Positions 1 to 12,500 of a stretch of DNA of 64,000 bases are shown here, one piece after another. The notes beneath the pieces were generated by a model, which was given only the letters and a program-made list of their open reading frames with translations, did no database searches and was not told the DNA's origin. A program made the position numbers and the translations under genes. Numbering within the stretch: the stretch's first letter is position 1; each line of letters opens with the position of its first letter. The DNA comes from Litoditis marina (taxonomy: Eukaryota; Nematoda; Chromadorea; Rhabditida; Rhabditidae), in the NCBI GenBank assembly GCA_964036275.1, contig OZ038439.1:12443095-12507094 (forward strand), in the 5' to 3' direction.

Positions 1-625
1 TCGAAGCTTTTGTTTCGTAAATCACATTCTGTGAACTCCCATTCTTCATCTTCCCGTTTCTCACGTTCATGCTTATTTATATTTCTCTTCCTATGTTTCT
101 TTTTCCTTCCTCATTCCTCAATCTACTAAAAGTCTGTTATTTCCTGGTATATGTTATCCATGCGATTTACCAACTTAGAATCATGAGGCCTTCTTATGTT
201 GTCATGTTCTAATGTCCAACAGCGAAAACTAATCAAACAAATGAAGAGTGAGCAAGCTCTACTTATCTTCCATGGTTTAATTCCTGTACTCAAAAAAATT
301 CACATTAGGATTATTGTATTATATTAAGTGTAATTGAACACAAGAACCTGAGACAGCATTCTATCTAACCTTCTTTTCAAATACATCGAAATCGTCTGGA
401 AACTCCGTTATGAGTACAATCAAGTTTTATTAATACAATAAAACTAAATTAAGTTGAATTTAAATGAGATGGGTTTCTACAATCTAGAACTTTCAACATC
501 TCAGAGCCCTTCAGAGTTATTGCTCGTTAAACATGTAATGTTCGGTAGTTTCCGGATGATAGTTGTAAATGACAGTGTATAATTGGGCTATCATTCAGTA
601 TTAGTATTCTTTCGGTACTCAATCG

Positions 626-652
626 CGCGCGCCGTATATAGTACGGCGCGCG
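626..652. repeat. GC-rich perfect hairpin
   Basis: Arms CGCGCGCCGTA (626-636) and TACGGCGCGCG (642-652) are exact inverted copies around a five-base loop, in otherwise AT-rich DNA. It could be a terminator-like structure, a transposon end or chance; nothing adjacent decides this. Confidence 0.6.
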
Positions 653-1269
653 GCTTAGCCGAGTTTTATAGCCCTGCTGGCGCACTGGTAAATATGAATA
701 GTTCGTTGGGGGTTGCGAACAAACAGTATTTCGTGGCGACCAGAACTATAAGTAGGGTTTGATATTAAAATTTAAAGTTTGTGTTAAGAAGTTTAATACG
801 TTTGTTTTGTAAGTGTAACAAGTTCAATAAGTTTGCTAATAAGTTTCATAGGTCTGCTGGCAAACTGCCGGTGAATAGGGATAGTTCGTTAGGGGGTTGT
901 GAACGAAAAAAGTTCCGGGGTCACCAATACTTCGAAAAATCTTAATTTTGTTACCAATATCATTCTCTGAATAGTTCGTTTAGGGTTACAAACTAAAATA
1001 TATTGGATTTGTAAATAACTTTGTTTGTTGATGTGCGTGAGCTGTCCATAAAATTCGTCCGCGCAGAGTATCATTCCTTGCGTAATAGTTTTAGTGAATC
1101 ACACAGACTCGTACATCCTAAGCGACGTGCGACAATGAAGTCCGACATTTCGGAAATTATCCTCTTTTTATTGTCACTAGGGCCAATATGGCACCATAAA
1201 GCAAATTATGTACACGCAATAAGGTGGGCTGTGTGGGGATCATGAACTCTGACAGAAAAAAATATCTTC

Positions 1270-1332
1270 GTTTGATTCTGAGAAAGAGAGAGATAAAGAG
1301 ATGAAATAGAGAAAGAGAACAAAGAAGATAAC

Positions 1333-1367
<35 letters not shown>

Positions 1368-1420
1368 TGGGAGAGAGAGAGTGAGAAAAGTTGAGAGAGA
1401 TGACGGAAGAGAGGTAGAAA
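1270..1420. repeat. GA-rich simple-sequence tract
   Basis: Purine tract with a pure (GA)n core near 1335-1367 and degenerate GAGAA/GAGAGA on both sides. A pyrimidine counterpart lies at 1811-1895 and another purine tract at 3120-3430. The low-complexity open frames on both strands are produced by this composition. Confidence 0.85.
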
Positions 1421-3638
1421 AAATGCAAAACTTTTTTTGAACTTTGTTTCATTAATTTGCAACCGTGCAACCAATTTGCACATTTGCATTTTGTAGTCTC
1501 TAATGGTGTTTTCGTATATAATAGAAAGTTTACATTTCTCATTACTGTGTTTCAATAGTGTCTCAAAATGATTCTAACAATCTTTGATTTTATTGCTTTT
1601 TTAGTCTAATTCCATATTTAACTGATGTGTTGTTTCAGGAAATCAGTTGACGAGAAAACTATGCCATGGAACCCGAAATGCGGGAAAGGAACTGATTTCT
1701 CGGCAACACTAAACATCGGAATTGAATGAAAAACTTAAATTTTCCAATATATCTTTTCTAATTCGCGATTCCTCAAGAATTCGAGAATGGCTTGTCTTTA
1801 CGGTAAATGTCGGTTTCTCTCTCTATCTCTCTCTATCTCTCTCTTCCCCTCTCTGTCTCTCTCTCTCTGTGTTTCTCGCTGTCTCTCTCCTTCTCTGCCC
1901 CCATGACCTCTGTCAACAGTTTCCTGTGTGATACCCCGTTCACAAACAGGATTATATCTGCTCCATTGCAGTCTATTTGTAATGTAACAATGTACATAAT
2001 AAAAAGGTTGTGTCAACCTAATGCGAATAAATACTAGGTTTCAGTGTAAACTAGAAACCTCTATCGAGTTTTGTTGATTTGATCATTTTATCTCTTTAAT
2101 TTTGCCTTCTAGAACAATTTTCTATGTGGTTCTTGATAAGACTCCTGAGTACGTATTGGAGAACATCCTGTAAATTTGATCTCATTCTGCGTATCTCGAC
2201 TGGCGCACTTTTTCGCAAGAAGCGTATCCCGGCGGTATGTATGAGCAGAAAACTAACACGTACATTTGGTGGGATTCATGCTGGGATTAGAAAGTCAGGA
2301 TTTTCCTGAATACGGCCTCTGTTTAAGCGTAAGGGTTCAGTCACGTGAAATTTGTCAAACTTATCAACAATTATACACGTTTACAAGGAAAGTGCACGTT
2401 ACTGAGTTATCTACACGTTCCGTGTTCGACTTCACTGTGGTTGTACATTTTAAAGTGGAATCACGTTAATGTTATATAGAATTGAGATATAAAATTCGTT
2501 GTTATGAATTGAGATGGTTTTAGGCCGATTCAAGATTTTGAGTGGCACCTTGCACTGAGCACATAATTTTCTGATGAGAACACTTTGTACCGGAATCAGA
2601 CTAGATTTTGCGGTAGTTTACGTGTAATTTGCATTAGAGTCAGGCGTGACCCCTACAGGTCGATACAGTATATTGACCGAGTGAGGTTAATCAAACAAGG
2701 ATTAAGAAAAGGTGTGAGAGATGATGAAGAAGTAACAGAGACAAGAAGTATTTCGGGGGAGCTTTTCGAGACTATTTTGCCTTATGGACTACTAAACGGT
2801 TGAAGTGAGAGATTGTTATGCTAGTTTCTCATTCTGAACTTATCTAAATAAGGCCCGTGAATTCTTTTTTCAAGTCCACAACTGAAATAAACAATGTGTG
2901 TTATTGTCTAGTTTTAGTTTCCGTTTTTCCAACTGTGCGAGCTATCGTAGAGAAAGCCAAGAGTTAAACTTTGAAATGTTTGTTGGGTAACTTATGACGG
3001 ATTACATGACGCTGTTTTTTGCGGTGTCCAACTACAGTACTAGGGTGGTGTACTTCACGGTCCATTAGCTATTCTGGGGTAACCTGTTATTACGGGGAGG
3101 CCGCGGGTAAGACGGTAATGGTAGTGCTCTCGAGAAGAGGCGAGAAGGAGGTCGAAATGGAAGAAGGAGATAGATGGATGAAGAGAGAAAGTAGAAAAGA
3201 AAACTGGAAAGAGAGGTCGAGAGAGATAAATAAACAGAGCAAAAGAAAGATACATAGAAAACAAAAAAGGCAAAGAACTAAAGAGAGAGAGGCGAAGCAA
3301 GAGAGAGAAAAGGGTAAAGGAAGAAAGTAACTGAGATATGGGAAGAGTAAATGATACAGAACGAGATACAGAGAGAGACAATCCAAGATTAAAAAAGAGA
3401 AAGAGAGATTGAGAAGGTGGAAAAGAGGGTGCGACTAGTTGTGCCAAGTGGAAAATAGTTTGAACTTCCCTTCCCGCGTTGGCTTCCTACCGTGTTTAGT
3501 GTGTTCGGTAGGCCTGAACTATGGGGGAAGGCCAGTTGACTGCCGTGGCGCTCCTTCCCAACTCTCCCAATAACAACCTTTTCACAATTTACAAGCTATA
3601 AAAGAATAAGAGAAAGTTGTAGTTGGCCCCGCGCCAAT

Positions 3639-3719
3639 GTAGACTCCACACCAAACTACACAACGTTGTGCAAAAAGCTCGTTCTGAGAACGAGCTCTAC
3701 GTCATTCTGTGGAGTCTAC
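3639..3719. repeat. Hairpin with 12-bp arms and inner palindrome
   Basis: GTAGACTCCACA at 3639-3650 is the reverse complement of 3708-3719. A second inverted repeat (AGCTCGTTC / GAACGAGCT) sits in the loop. The size and shape suit a small MITE relic, though no second copy was seen in the window. Confidence 0.5.
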
Positions 3720-5324
3720 TTTGACGCGATGCAAGCTGTACTATGAAAAACTCTGTTTTTGCTCTAATTTCCGGTAAGATTTTGTAATTTTTCTCGAAAT
3801 TAGTTAGAATTCAATTAATTTTGATAGAAACTTGAGAAAAAACACCACAGTTCCTTCGAAAAATTTCTACGGCAGACTATCTAAAAGATTGAAAAAAAAA
3901 CATCACAATGCAGAAACATATTGTGGTGCTGCGCCCTACGCGCTACGAAAATCGTATTTTAGTAAATTTCGTAAAAACTGCAGTTACTAAAGACAACTTC
4001 ATTAATCATTTCAAAATTTAAAAAAAATGTATTTAATTGAAATAGCCCTAAATGCTGGCGACGTAGTGATTTCCATACGCAATGAGATAGTTCTTTCGAA
4101 CAGAACTTCAAGTAACAAAAAAACAGCAGAAACCTCACAAAATCAAGCAGTATGTTAAATTTGAAAAACACGAACAACACTTTGAGAAAATCACTACGGC
4201 GCCTAGAACTTATTGTTTACAAAGTTTTAATGAAAAAAAATTAAACTCACTTCTACCGGGCCACCTGGGAATGAGCTGATAAGCATTTACCGTTAGCACG
4301 TCGCCAACAACTTCACCACCAGCGCAGTAGCTCCCGAACGAGGAACTTCTAGCTGCAAATACCGATATTTGTTCAAAAATGTTACAAAGAAAACAATTTG
4401 TCTAGAGATTCATGTGGTTCATAGCTAATACATCCAAGTTTAACAATACTGTAGATCAACAGTTGATAGGGAGTGAGCAAGTAGTTGTTGTAGTTTGATT
4501 TCGATAAACGCTGTAGTTTATGAGATTCGGCAACGGTATCAAACTAAAAACACAGCGTTGCACAGCAAATACCACCAAAAAGACTTATTTTGGCGAGAAC
4601 GCATCCTATACTTCATGTGAAAGTAAATCATGGTTCGATCAGAATATCTTATTTAAGTGAGATGTGGTTTGGGTTCTCTTGATCTCGATTCATCTAAATA
4701 CGAGTATTATTGGTTCAAGACAATGATGACGTATGAGAATGAACTGAATCAAAACGACTCAAAGTCAAATATTGCTCGCTTGAATACGATACGCTATACT
4801 AGATAGAATTCGCCCTTTCCACAGCGAGCGGATACGGTGTATGTTTCCCCATCTCGCGTGTGTAGTTTGATACCGCTGGTTTTCGGTCGAACTCGTAAAT
4901 TATTACGTCTATCGAGAATAAACTACAACAGAGACTGGGTCCTAGTGAGCTAAACGAGTTTTAATATGCCACAAATCAGCTTCGAACCGGCAACTCTCCG
5001 GCCGGCTTATAGAAGAAATCGCGAACTAACATCTTACTAGGATATTACTTTCAAATAATCCCCGTTGCGGTAAACACACGGATTAGTGTTTTCATGAATT
5101 TCGAAGGTGATGATTGAAATTTCACTTATTTTATGAGGAGCTCAACTAAACAAGTCAAATCAAACGTGAAAAACTACTTCGCATTTGGAAGTTTCAGTTT
5201 TGAATTGCTAGCATGGCAAAATTGTTAACGTGATCATTCATCTGACTAGCGGTAAGTTGTATATTCGAACAAGCGGCAGAACCACCTATATATAGGAGGT
5301 GAGTATCTGAGTATGTACTAGGGT

Positions 5325-5420
5325 TGTTAATCGAGTTCGAAATTTCGAGTTTTCGAGTCTTTGAATTTTGGGAAAAATAGAGTCGAGTCGAGTTTCGAAT
5401 TCGGCTTTAACAACCCTAAT
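5325..5420. repeat. Capped TCGAAAA-type minisatellite element, short copy
   Basis: It starts with AGGGTTGTTAATCGAG, ends with TTTAACAACCCTAA, and the interior consists of diverged TTTCGAGTTT-like units. The ends are inverted copies of each other. It is one member of a family with copies at 20886-21098, 21424-22160, 36876-37020, 37173-37285 and 41690-41845. Confidence 0.65.
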
Positions 5421-5714
5421 ATGTACCCAAGGACTTGATCAAAGTGACAAACAAAGAATGGGCTATTCAGACAAGACCAAACTACAAACACATCGGCTTT
5501 GAACAGAACGAAGAAAACTATGTTTGAAACCATGCGTTGGCTGAACTCAACAACAGATGTACGTACATGTGAGAGACTCTCAACTAAATGTAGTTAAAAT
5601 TGCAGAGGAAATATATTAGTAATACATGTACTGTATCGAAAACTACTCGCAAATAAAGAGGAAAATACGAGATGAAATGATGTCATAGTGGCTAGTAGTT
5701 ACTGAATGGTTATA

Positions 5715-5856
5715 CTGTAAATCAATTGCACAGTCACGTGAAACACGTTCAACACAGCAGAACTCAGAAACGTGCAATGACAAACTGCACGATGCCTCAT
5801 TACAATGCTAACTTTACGTGACTATTCAATTTACTTCTAGTACAATACTCATATTT
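5715..5856 (+). mobile_element. MITE family with CACGTGA subterminal repeats
   Basis: The unit holds GTCACGTGAAACA near one end and TTACGTGACTATTCA near the other, with a conserved core containing CAGAACTCAGAAACGTGCAA. Copies lie at about 18880-19000, 39200-39305, 40722-40857 and inverted at 42090-42224, with partial copies near 2338-2470 and 22207-22258. The best copies end in TATACTA/TAGTATA. No coding capacity, so a non-autonomous element is inferred. Confidence 0.7.
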
Positions 5857-7211
5857 TGCTATAAACACAAAATACTGAATATAAGTGGTCGTGTCTTTCT
5901 CTGTTTTTGTTACCTCTCAGGTTTTACAGGCAGTTACGCAAATACGAGTAGATCAATTATATGGATTATTCGAGAAACCCCGCTTACAGTAATCTATTAA
6001 TCTATTCGGTTGTTAACGGCGCGGCGCCGGCTTGTAGCCGCTTAGACTGAGCACTGCTAATGCTTAGGAATGAAGAATATATCTGAATATCAGTATGACC
6101 CTCTCTGACCAGAGCCCCTTTTATATTCTGTAGGGGCGGGCACTGACAAATGCATGTTACAAGTAATATTCATAATGGAAAATAAGTATTATTTTTATCC
6201 AAATGAAGATTTGTGACCAATACCACTTTACGGATAAGAACTCCTCTGCACAACGTCACGGACGTTTTAACACTGATGGAATTTGTCTTCTCACTACAAC
6301 AAAATCCTCGTAATGACGATGTCGACTGAAGTGAACACGAACGAGTTCTTACCGAACGGTGTACTTCGGTACTCAAAATGTTGGGTATTCAACTATTTTC
6401 AGCATTAATTGCTTCACTTGCTTCGGCCGAACTAATGTTGATTCGAAATCGGTTTGCTTGTGGGACAAACCACACTATTCGGAAAAAATTGGTTCGCTGT
6501 TCGCTCGAGCAGAAGCGGATTGGGAATAGATGAATTTTTGGGCAGTTACAATTCGAGAAGTTTCCCTCAAGAACACAGAGCTAAAGTGGTTCTGAATGGG
6601 TATACACGTATGAGGTACAAATAGAAGTGTTTTTCGTACAGTTTATCACGTTCTAAAAACGTGGATTACACTTTATTTTGAAGTTCCGAAGCAAGCTTCA
6701 CGTGACTACCAGCAATAATCTCGCGCCTCAGCCTAAGTCTTTTCTGTAGCCGGCTGAGCATGGTTTCATCTTCACACATCCATCAATTCGGCTGCCGTTT
6801 CATATTAACGTTGTTGTCCTAACCTCTCAAACAGAAATTAGGCTCTCTAGTTATGCTTGACTGAACTTTGATCACACTACACCTCAACGTATACAGACGT
6901 CACCTCTCCAGAGTGGATTTTTTTGTCCGCGTGCAAAAAAGAGAAAGAGACATTAAGGTTTTTCAGAACGTTGTTTGAACAAAAAGCCGATCGCAGACTA
7001 TTATTGTTCTTCGAATATACCAAACCTCTTCATATTTTCATGTTTTCAAATCTAAGGATCAATGTTCGCTAGCGCGGTTAACATGTGTAATTGCTCGAGT
7101 TTCGCGTACTATCTTGCAAGTTTGAGCAATCTCACGAATGTTAGATATCATATGAACCTCTAAGTACCTCGTGCGGTAATGGTTCACATAAACATGTGTT
7201 CCACGCTCCTG

Positions 7212-7392
7212 TGGCCGTAGGAATCCCCATAAAAGTTCATGAGATCACCTCTTGAGCTATTGGCACGAGTTTCTCATGAGATTGTAATGATTTCTGTGCT
7301 ACAGCATGGAGCGTTCACGAGTAGCTCATGACGTATCTCATGAGAAACTCATATGAACTTCTCATGAGGTTGAACGGTTTGCTACGCCGCCT
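7212..7392. mobile_element. MITE family with GGCGGCGTAGCAA termini, copy 1
   Basis: An element of about 180 bp rich in TCATGAG palindromes that ends in TTGCTACGCCGCC. Copies at 13648-13821 and 41220-41405 begin with GGCGGCGTA[C/G]CAAACC and end with GATTGCTACGCCG, so the termini are inverted repeats. No open frame is shared; it is non-autonomous. Confidence 0.7.
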
Positions 7393-7678
7393 GGGGCCGT
7401 ATTATCGACAGGAATAGACATATACAAAAGTGTATTATGCTGCTTTTGTTTGTTGAGAGCGTCGTGTTCTAGGCAAAGTTCGAAACAAAATGTGATGTTT
7501 CGGTTATCAGACCGCAAGAAAAAACCGTCGATCTACATATGGTTTTATCGACAGGAATTGACAGATACAAAAGTGTATTATCCTGGTTTTGTTTGTTGAG
7601 AGCGTTGTGTTCTAGGCAATGTTTGAAACGAAATGTGGTGTTTCGGTAATCAGACCGCAAGAAAAAACCGTCGATGGA
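7393..7678. repeat. 149-bp tandem duplication
   Basis: Two adjacent, lightly diverged copies, each starting TTATCGACAGGAAT and ending GAAAAAACCGTCGAT, at about 7393-7540 and 7542-7678. The open frame that crosses both copies is not supported as a gene. Confidence 0.8.
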
Positions 7679-7736
7679 AGAATTGTGATTTCAAGTGATA
7701 CCTCGATAACTTGAATGAATCTTTGTAATTACACCT

Positions 7737-7907
7737 GAGTACGTATGCTAGAAGATCCCGAGACTTTCATCCCATTCTGCGTCTCTCGCTCTGCCTCACT
7801 ATTTCTCGTTTCTTACATCCCGGCGGAATGGAAGAGCAGAGAAATAGCGTGTGTTTGAGTAGACGCAGAATGGGATGAGGGTGCGGGATCTTCTAGCATA
7901 CGTACTC
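7737..7907. mobile_element. MITE family with GAGTACGTATGCTAGAAGATC-like TIRs
   Basis: A 171-bp element whose ends GAGTACGTATGCTAGAAGAT and ATCTTCTAGCATACGTACTC are inverted repeats. The interior has a second inverted pair (CATCCCATTCTGCGTCT / AGACGCAGAATGGGATG). A full copy of 172 bp lies at 23360-23531 in an intron, one interrupted by another element at 46226-46571, and degenerate copies near 2145-2250, 17166-17285 and 30000-30125. Confidence 0.8.
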
Positions 7908-8239
7908 GGTACCAGTAGAGGTAAGGGCGAAATTGAGAAAAACAGCTATGTTCGTTGTTCGCTGATGGAACTACACGTGAAACCTCGACAATCCGAATAA
8001 CGATGGATATTTTTACTTGTTGTGACCGTAGAGCCAGTACAGCTGAGTCCGGTGCATTTATGTGAATATCAAAAATTATGCTGTGTTTTGTGATCAAACT
8101 ATAATTGACTTCGAATGATGGTGGGTATTCGTACCTGTGCCAGAAAACTCGGTCGGAAGTAGGATCTGGCTTCGTATTCGGCAGTCGTCAGAATGTCTCC
8201 CGAACAGTGCTCATAATACTTCTTCTCACCGGCAACCAA

Positions 8240-9030
8240 TCGGCTTTTTCGCGATCAGCGCAGATTTCAGAGTTAACTTACCGGAAGCGCTTAGTCGATT
8301 GAGAGCTTGTCATCCACCCACATAACTTCTACGAAAACATCCGGGTTTAAAACTCGCGTTGAAATTATGATCGGTAAATCTGATAAGCATTGTTATTGAT
8401 TGATTCTGAATTGATTTTTTTTAAATTTCAGAGTTAAAGCAGAACGATTATGTGGATCAATCCCGTGTCAACGGTCCTGTAAACTACAATTGAGAAATGT
8501 GTTGCAGTTTAAAGGACTGAAGCGTTGGGATTGGACCAATAATCGTCCTTCTTTAAGTTACAGGAAGCGCCTAGCCGATTGAGAGCCTATCATCCACCCA
8601 TAAAACTTTGTACGATACAGGCTGAGTGTCATTATTCCGAAATGAAACAAGAATGACAAAATGATCACTTTAGTTATTGATTGACTACATTTTTTATTCT
8701 CAAACTTATTCTCATAATTCAGTTCAAGAGAGCGCCTACGCAGGTATAGTTCACACCATTCTCAATGAGACCCCTACAGTAACCTTACAAACTTTCCGGA
8801 GGCTGTTGTGAAGCTGAAAATAATATTCATGGAAAATGTCATCGTATATTTACTTTTCCGTAGAATGAGGTACAAAAATCCTCAACCTCTCCGATCAAAA
8901 GTATATGAGCAAAACGGCTTGGAGGTTTAGAGATCCTACTGTAGGAGTCTCAGTAGCAACGAAAAAGACTATAGTCTATCAGCCACCCACCAAACTTATA
9001 CGAAACCGTCGGGGTGTCAAGACTGATCCG
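8240..9030. repeat. Three diverged dispersed repeats with a MITE in one
   Basis: A block containing GGAAGCGC[T/C]TAG[T/C]CGATTGAG and ATCCACCCA recurs at about 8247-8337 and 8557-8630, with a shorter relative near 8975-9030. The second copy is interrupted by the TTAA-flanked element at 8438-8552, whereas the first copy keeps the uninterrupted sequence. No protein family is recognised in any frame. Confidence 0.55.
8438..8552. mobile_element. MITE with AAGGACGATTATGTGG termini, TTAA-flanked
   Basis: A 115-bp element with inverted ends (AGAACGATTATGTGGATCAA / TTGGACCAATAATCGTCCTT), flanked on both sides by TTAA at 8434-8437 and 8553-8556. TTAA duplication is the habit of piggyBac-type elements. 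Further copies at 12573-12670 and 40461-40570 share the ends and size. Confidence 0.75.
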
Positions 9031-9545
9031 AACTGTGAATGCGGAACGAATAAATTATCAATAAGTTACAACGATAATTATCAGTCACCAGCAAAAAAGA
9101 AAAAACGGACGTCTCGAACAAAGCCAGCAAATTGGACTAGGATTGGGAGAATCGTCATTAATTCACTGACTCAGTCAGAACTAGTGGTCATTATAAGCTT
9201 TTCGAGATTGTGGCTCACTGACATGTCAGTATTACCCAGGATCGTGATGAATTACTTCTAATTTCCAAATTTGGTTGAATAACCAAGCGTGTCGGATCAC
9301 CGATTTCAGAAAACCGGTGGGTAAAGTTCCAATGATATATCATCAGGCTCAATCATAACCACCCTGTATGTGTATTGGAAAGAGTGAAAAAATAGATTAA
9401 AAGCCATAGAAACATGAACAATAGGGTTAAATTAATCAAGTTAACTCTTTTATACAAAGTTTTAGGTTCATAGTAAAAAGAGAGGTTTCGAATATTGTAC
9501 AATTCCACAACAAAAAAGCATCATCATCTTCATTCCGACTTAGTT

Positions 9546-12500
9546 TCACAAGGTTAATGACAGTTCGAGCAGTTTACCATCAGTTGAAATGGAAACGGGT
9601 TCTGGCAATTTGTCGTTAGTTGATTTTGGGACCAGTTCTGGCAATTTGTGATCTTTGGATGTAGGGACCAGCGACCCCAGATTGGTTGCGTAAAAGTCGG
9701 GAACCATGTCATGACGGCAATTTTTCAAGTTTTCTTCGATATCGGTCAGCTGATGGACTCCAGAAAGCACCAGGAGGGTTCTGAGGCCATGATCCCTTCC
9801 GAACTTCACGTCGGTGTTGGTCCTGAAGTTTCGACAATTTGTAAAACACAACAACTAGAGATCGATTCACATTATTCTGAGGACCCAAGTATTTTCGCTA
9901 ATTCTCAGGAAAGAACCATCATTGAACCGTTATGCATATATACTATCTGTTTGTACTCTCTCGTAACCTACTATTTAATAATGCAAACTAAGTGAAAAAA
10001 AAGAGCGAATGGGACGATTACCGAACTGTGTTTTTAACCATTCCGATCGAAACATGTGTGAATTTGGGGTAATTTTTTTCTACTAGTTTCTCAAGCAACA
10101 ATAAAACGATGGGTACCACCGGTAGCTGTTGTTTGGTTCAGAACTAGTTTCTCAACCCGAAATCACTTTGAAACAGTATGAATGGATGAAGTTTTTGAAC
10201 AAGAGTACGTGCACATTTTTTTAAAGCTTCGTTTCCGCATCTCGACATTTCTCTAGTTCTCAGCCATATCCTTATCTCATTCCATTTGTTAATGAAGTGC
10301 GTCATTCAATCACAGCTATTACGCACACAGTGTAGCTGACGAGTGATCGAATGACTTGTAGTTTTAGCGCTACACAATCCCTCTTTCAATTTCTTTCCGG
10401 GTGGATAAGCAGCATTTGTCATGATTTTCCGCCTACTTACCGTAATGAGTTAGCCGAGCAGGTATGAGTAAATCCCACGGACTTATTGACGAAGTGACGC
10501 GTTTTCAAGGTAAACTTATCGATTTTATGGTGTACTTGTCGAGTACACGGAAAGTACGGGTCAACTATGGATATGGTTTGGCTCGGCAAACTAGCCAAAT
10601 CTGCCCGCTCATTTCCAACCACCCACAAATAATTTTTTTAGTGTTGAAAATTGACGGAAAACTTTTTAGAGTATTTAAAATCCACATTTTGCACAAATTA
10701 GGCACACGGGAGACACTCGATTGTTAGAGAACTGTTCCGGTTTTTTCGATGACACGATGCTCAGGAGATCTCGACGTTGGGTTCACATTTTTGATGGTCT
10801 CATTTGTTTCAAAATGAGAGGAAATGAACTACAATTTTCGAGTCTTGAATAACGAACCTGTCGCCAGTCATCAAAGTTCTTTCGGGATTGATTTTCCATC
10901 GTTTGGCGATGTACTCGAAGGCGGGCGTGTTCGGTTTGCCCATAGTTTTCGGTTTTCTGCCAGTCGCACAACTGATTGCCGCTACCATCGGGCCTGAACA
11001 ACGAGCAACGTAAAAATGACCCAGTGGTTTAATTGGTTGTAAATGAACTGGTAATTTTGAAAACAACAATCAGGTGTGACTTGTGAAAACATACAGCTAT
11101 CGACGTTATAGTTTGATCTCAGCATACACCCTAACTCTTGAGTTCCGACCGGAAATCAATGGGGTCAAACTATAGATACAGCGGGATAGGGTGACATACA
11201 TTGTATAGGACAGGTTTGAAATAAGCAGAACCTACAGGTTACCGCAAAACATTTCAACATAATACTGAATTTTTCTGCGTCATAAAGTGATCAAAGCAAA
11301 CTCCTATTCGGTAACGTACAATTTAACGTCACGATACGGAAAATTCCCATGAACCGTCCAGTTTAACAACCAGGTATAAAGTACACACCAGCATCCGGTA
11401 TCAGCAAACAAATGTCAGGTCCCGGGCAGGTCTCGTCCTCATTGGTGGCAAGGAACAGACACTCGGGATCCTTCAGATAATTGGAGGCTTTCATCAACTT
11501 CTGGTAGTTGAAATGTTTCTCGTAGCCGACCACCACAGCACCCACTTCGTTCAGCTGAATACATAATTAATTGGAATTTGTTTATCTTCCCAAATATACT
11601 TGAAGAAAGCTCTCCTTTTTAATTCTCACAGTGAGAATGTTAATGTACTCGATTCCATTGCTTTAAACTATGCACATTTCGCTAACTTGTGATTGAAAGT
11701 TTTTCATGGTCCATGGGAAACCGTCAAGCAAGTTTTCGTGAAACTCAGATGATCGCGGACCGTTTTCTTCAACGCGCAAAATTTATCAGGCATCTGTCCA
11801 CTGTGAGATTTGAACTGAGCCCAGTGTTGTGAGAGGCTGTGATGCTAACCACTATGCTAATCTAACAACGGCCTGCTGCACGAACAGAACGGAACATGTG
11901 TTCGAATACCACTTGAGGTGTATAGTAATCTTTTACGGCAACTATTTCAGTCGTGTGTTACTTTATTCATATTATAACAACCAAGACAATTATCACATTG
12001 AAGTAGAAGTATCCGTAGAGGGGTGGGGTCCGTACATAGAAACTAGGCATGGGTGAGCGTTATTACCAGCTCATGCGGTCCGCCATGAAGATACCGCGCT
12101 GAGTGGGATCGAACGCTGGTATATTGAGTGCTAGCGCGCATACAACCAGTCGACCACTCGGACCATAGTATGCTACAGATTTTTATTCGACAATAAATAA
12201 ATATCGAATTCTGTTTTTTTGTAGTTTTTCAAGCCGAAAATTGAGCCGTTTCTGTTTCTCACAATCGAAATGGCAGCTTTGGCGGCTTGAGCACTACTAA
12301 GCGCGGAGGATGATGTTATTTCTATCGGCAAATTTCGAATAATTTTTCGCAGTGGGGGATCTGGACTCATTTATCCTAGTAAGTAACTGGTTTTAAAGGA
12401 TAGAAAAACACAGAGCCCGATTTTTTCGTAAACCCGATTTGGAATTTATGTATCACCAATCGTTCCTCTTGAGCCGTAAACGTATATGTGGTCCCCAGGA

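Larger units (their letters stand above)
1..7211. other. Gene-poor stretch, no coding gene recognised
   Basis: I see no exon here with a recognisable protein family or a chain of phase-compatible splice sites. What it holds are GA/CT-rich tracts (about 1270-1420, 1811-1895, 3120-3430), a GC-rich hairpin (626-652), two diverged direct repeats around 660-740 and 860-920 (each containing ATAGTTCGTT and a GAACAAA/GAACGAA block, with a weaker third near 970), a hairpin at 3639-3719 and a capped repeat element at 5325-5420. Fragments of two MITE families described below also occur (about 2145-2250 and 5715-5856). Short open frames inside the GA-rich tracts are low-complexity artefacts. Confidence 0.6.

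Noticed and set aside
1157..2037. Serine/leucine- or arginine-rich frames
   Set aside because: Translations of (GA)n/(CT)n tracts on both strands.
4965..5040. tRNA-like segment with CCGGTTCGAAGC
   Set aside because: Box B-like only; no box A at proper spacing and no cloverleaf.
8905..9261. 118-codon plus-strand frame
   Set aside because: No motif, and its start overlaps a dispersed repeat; no splice or start context to support it.
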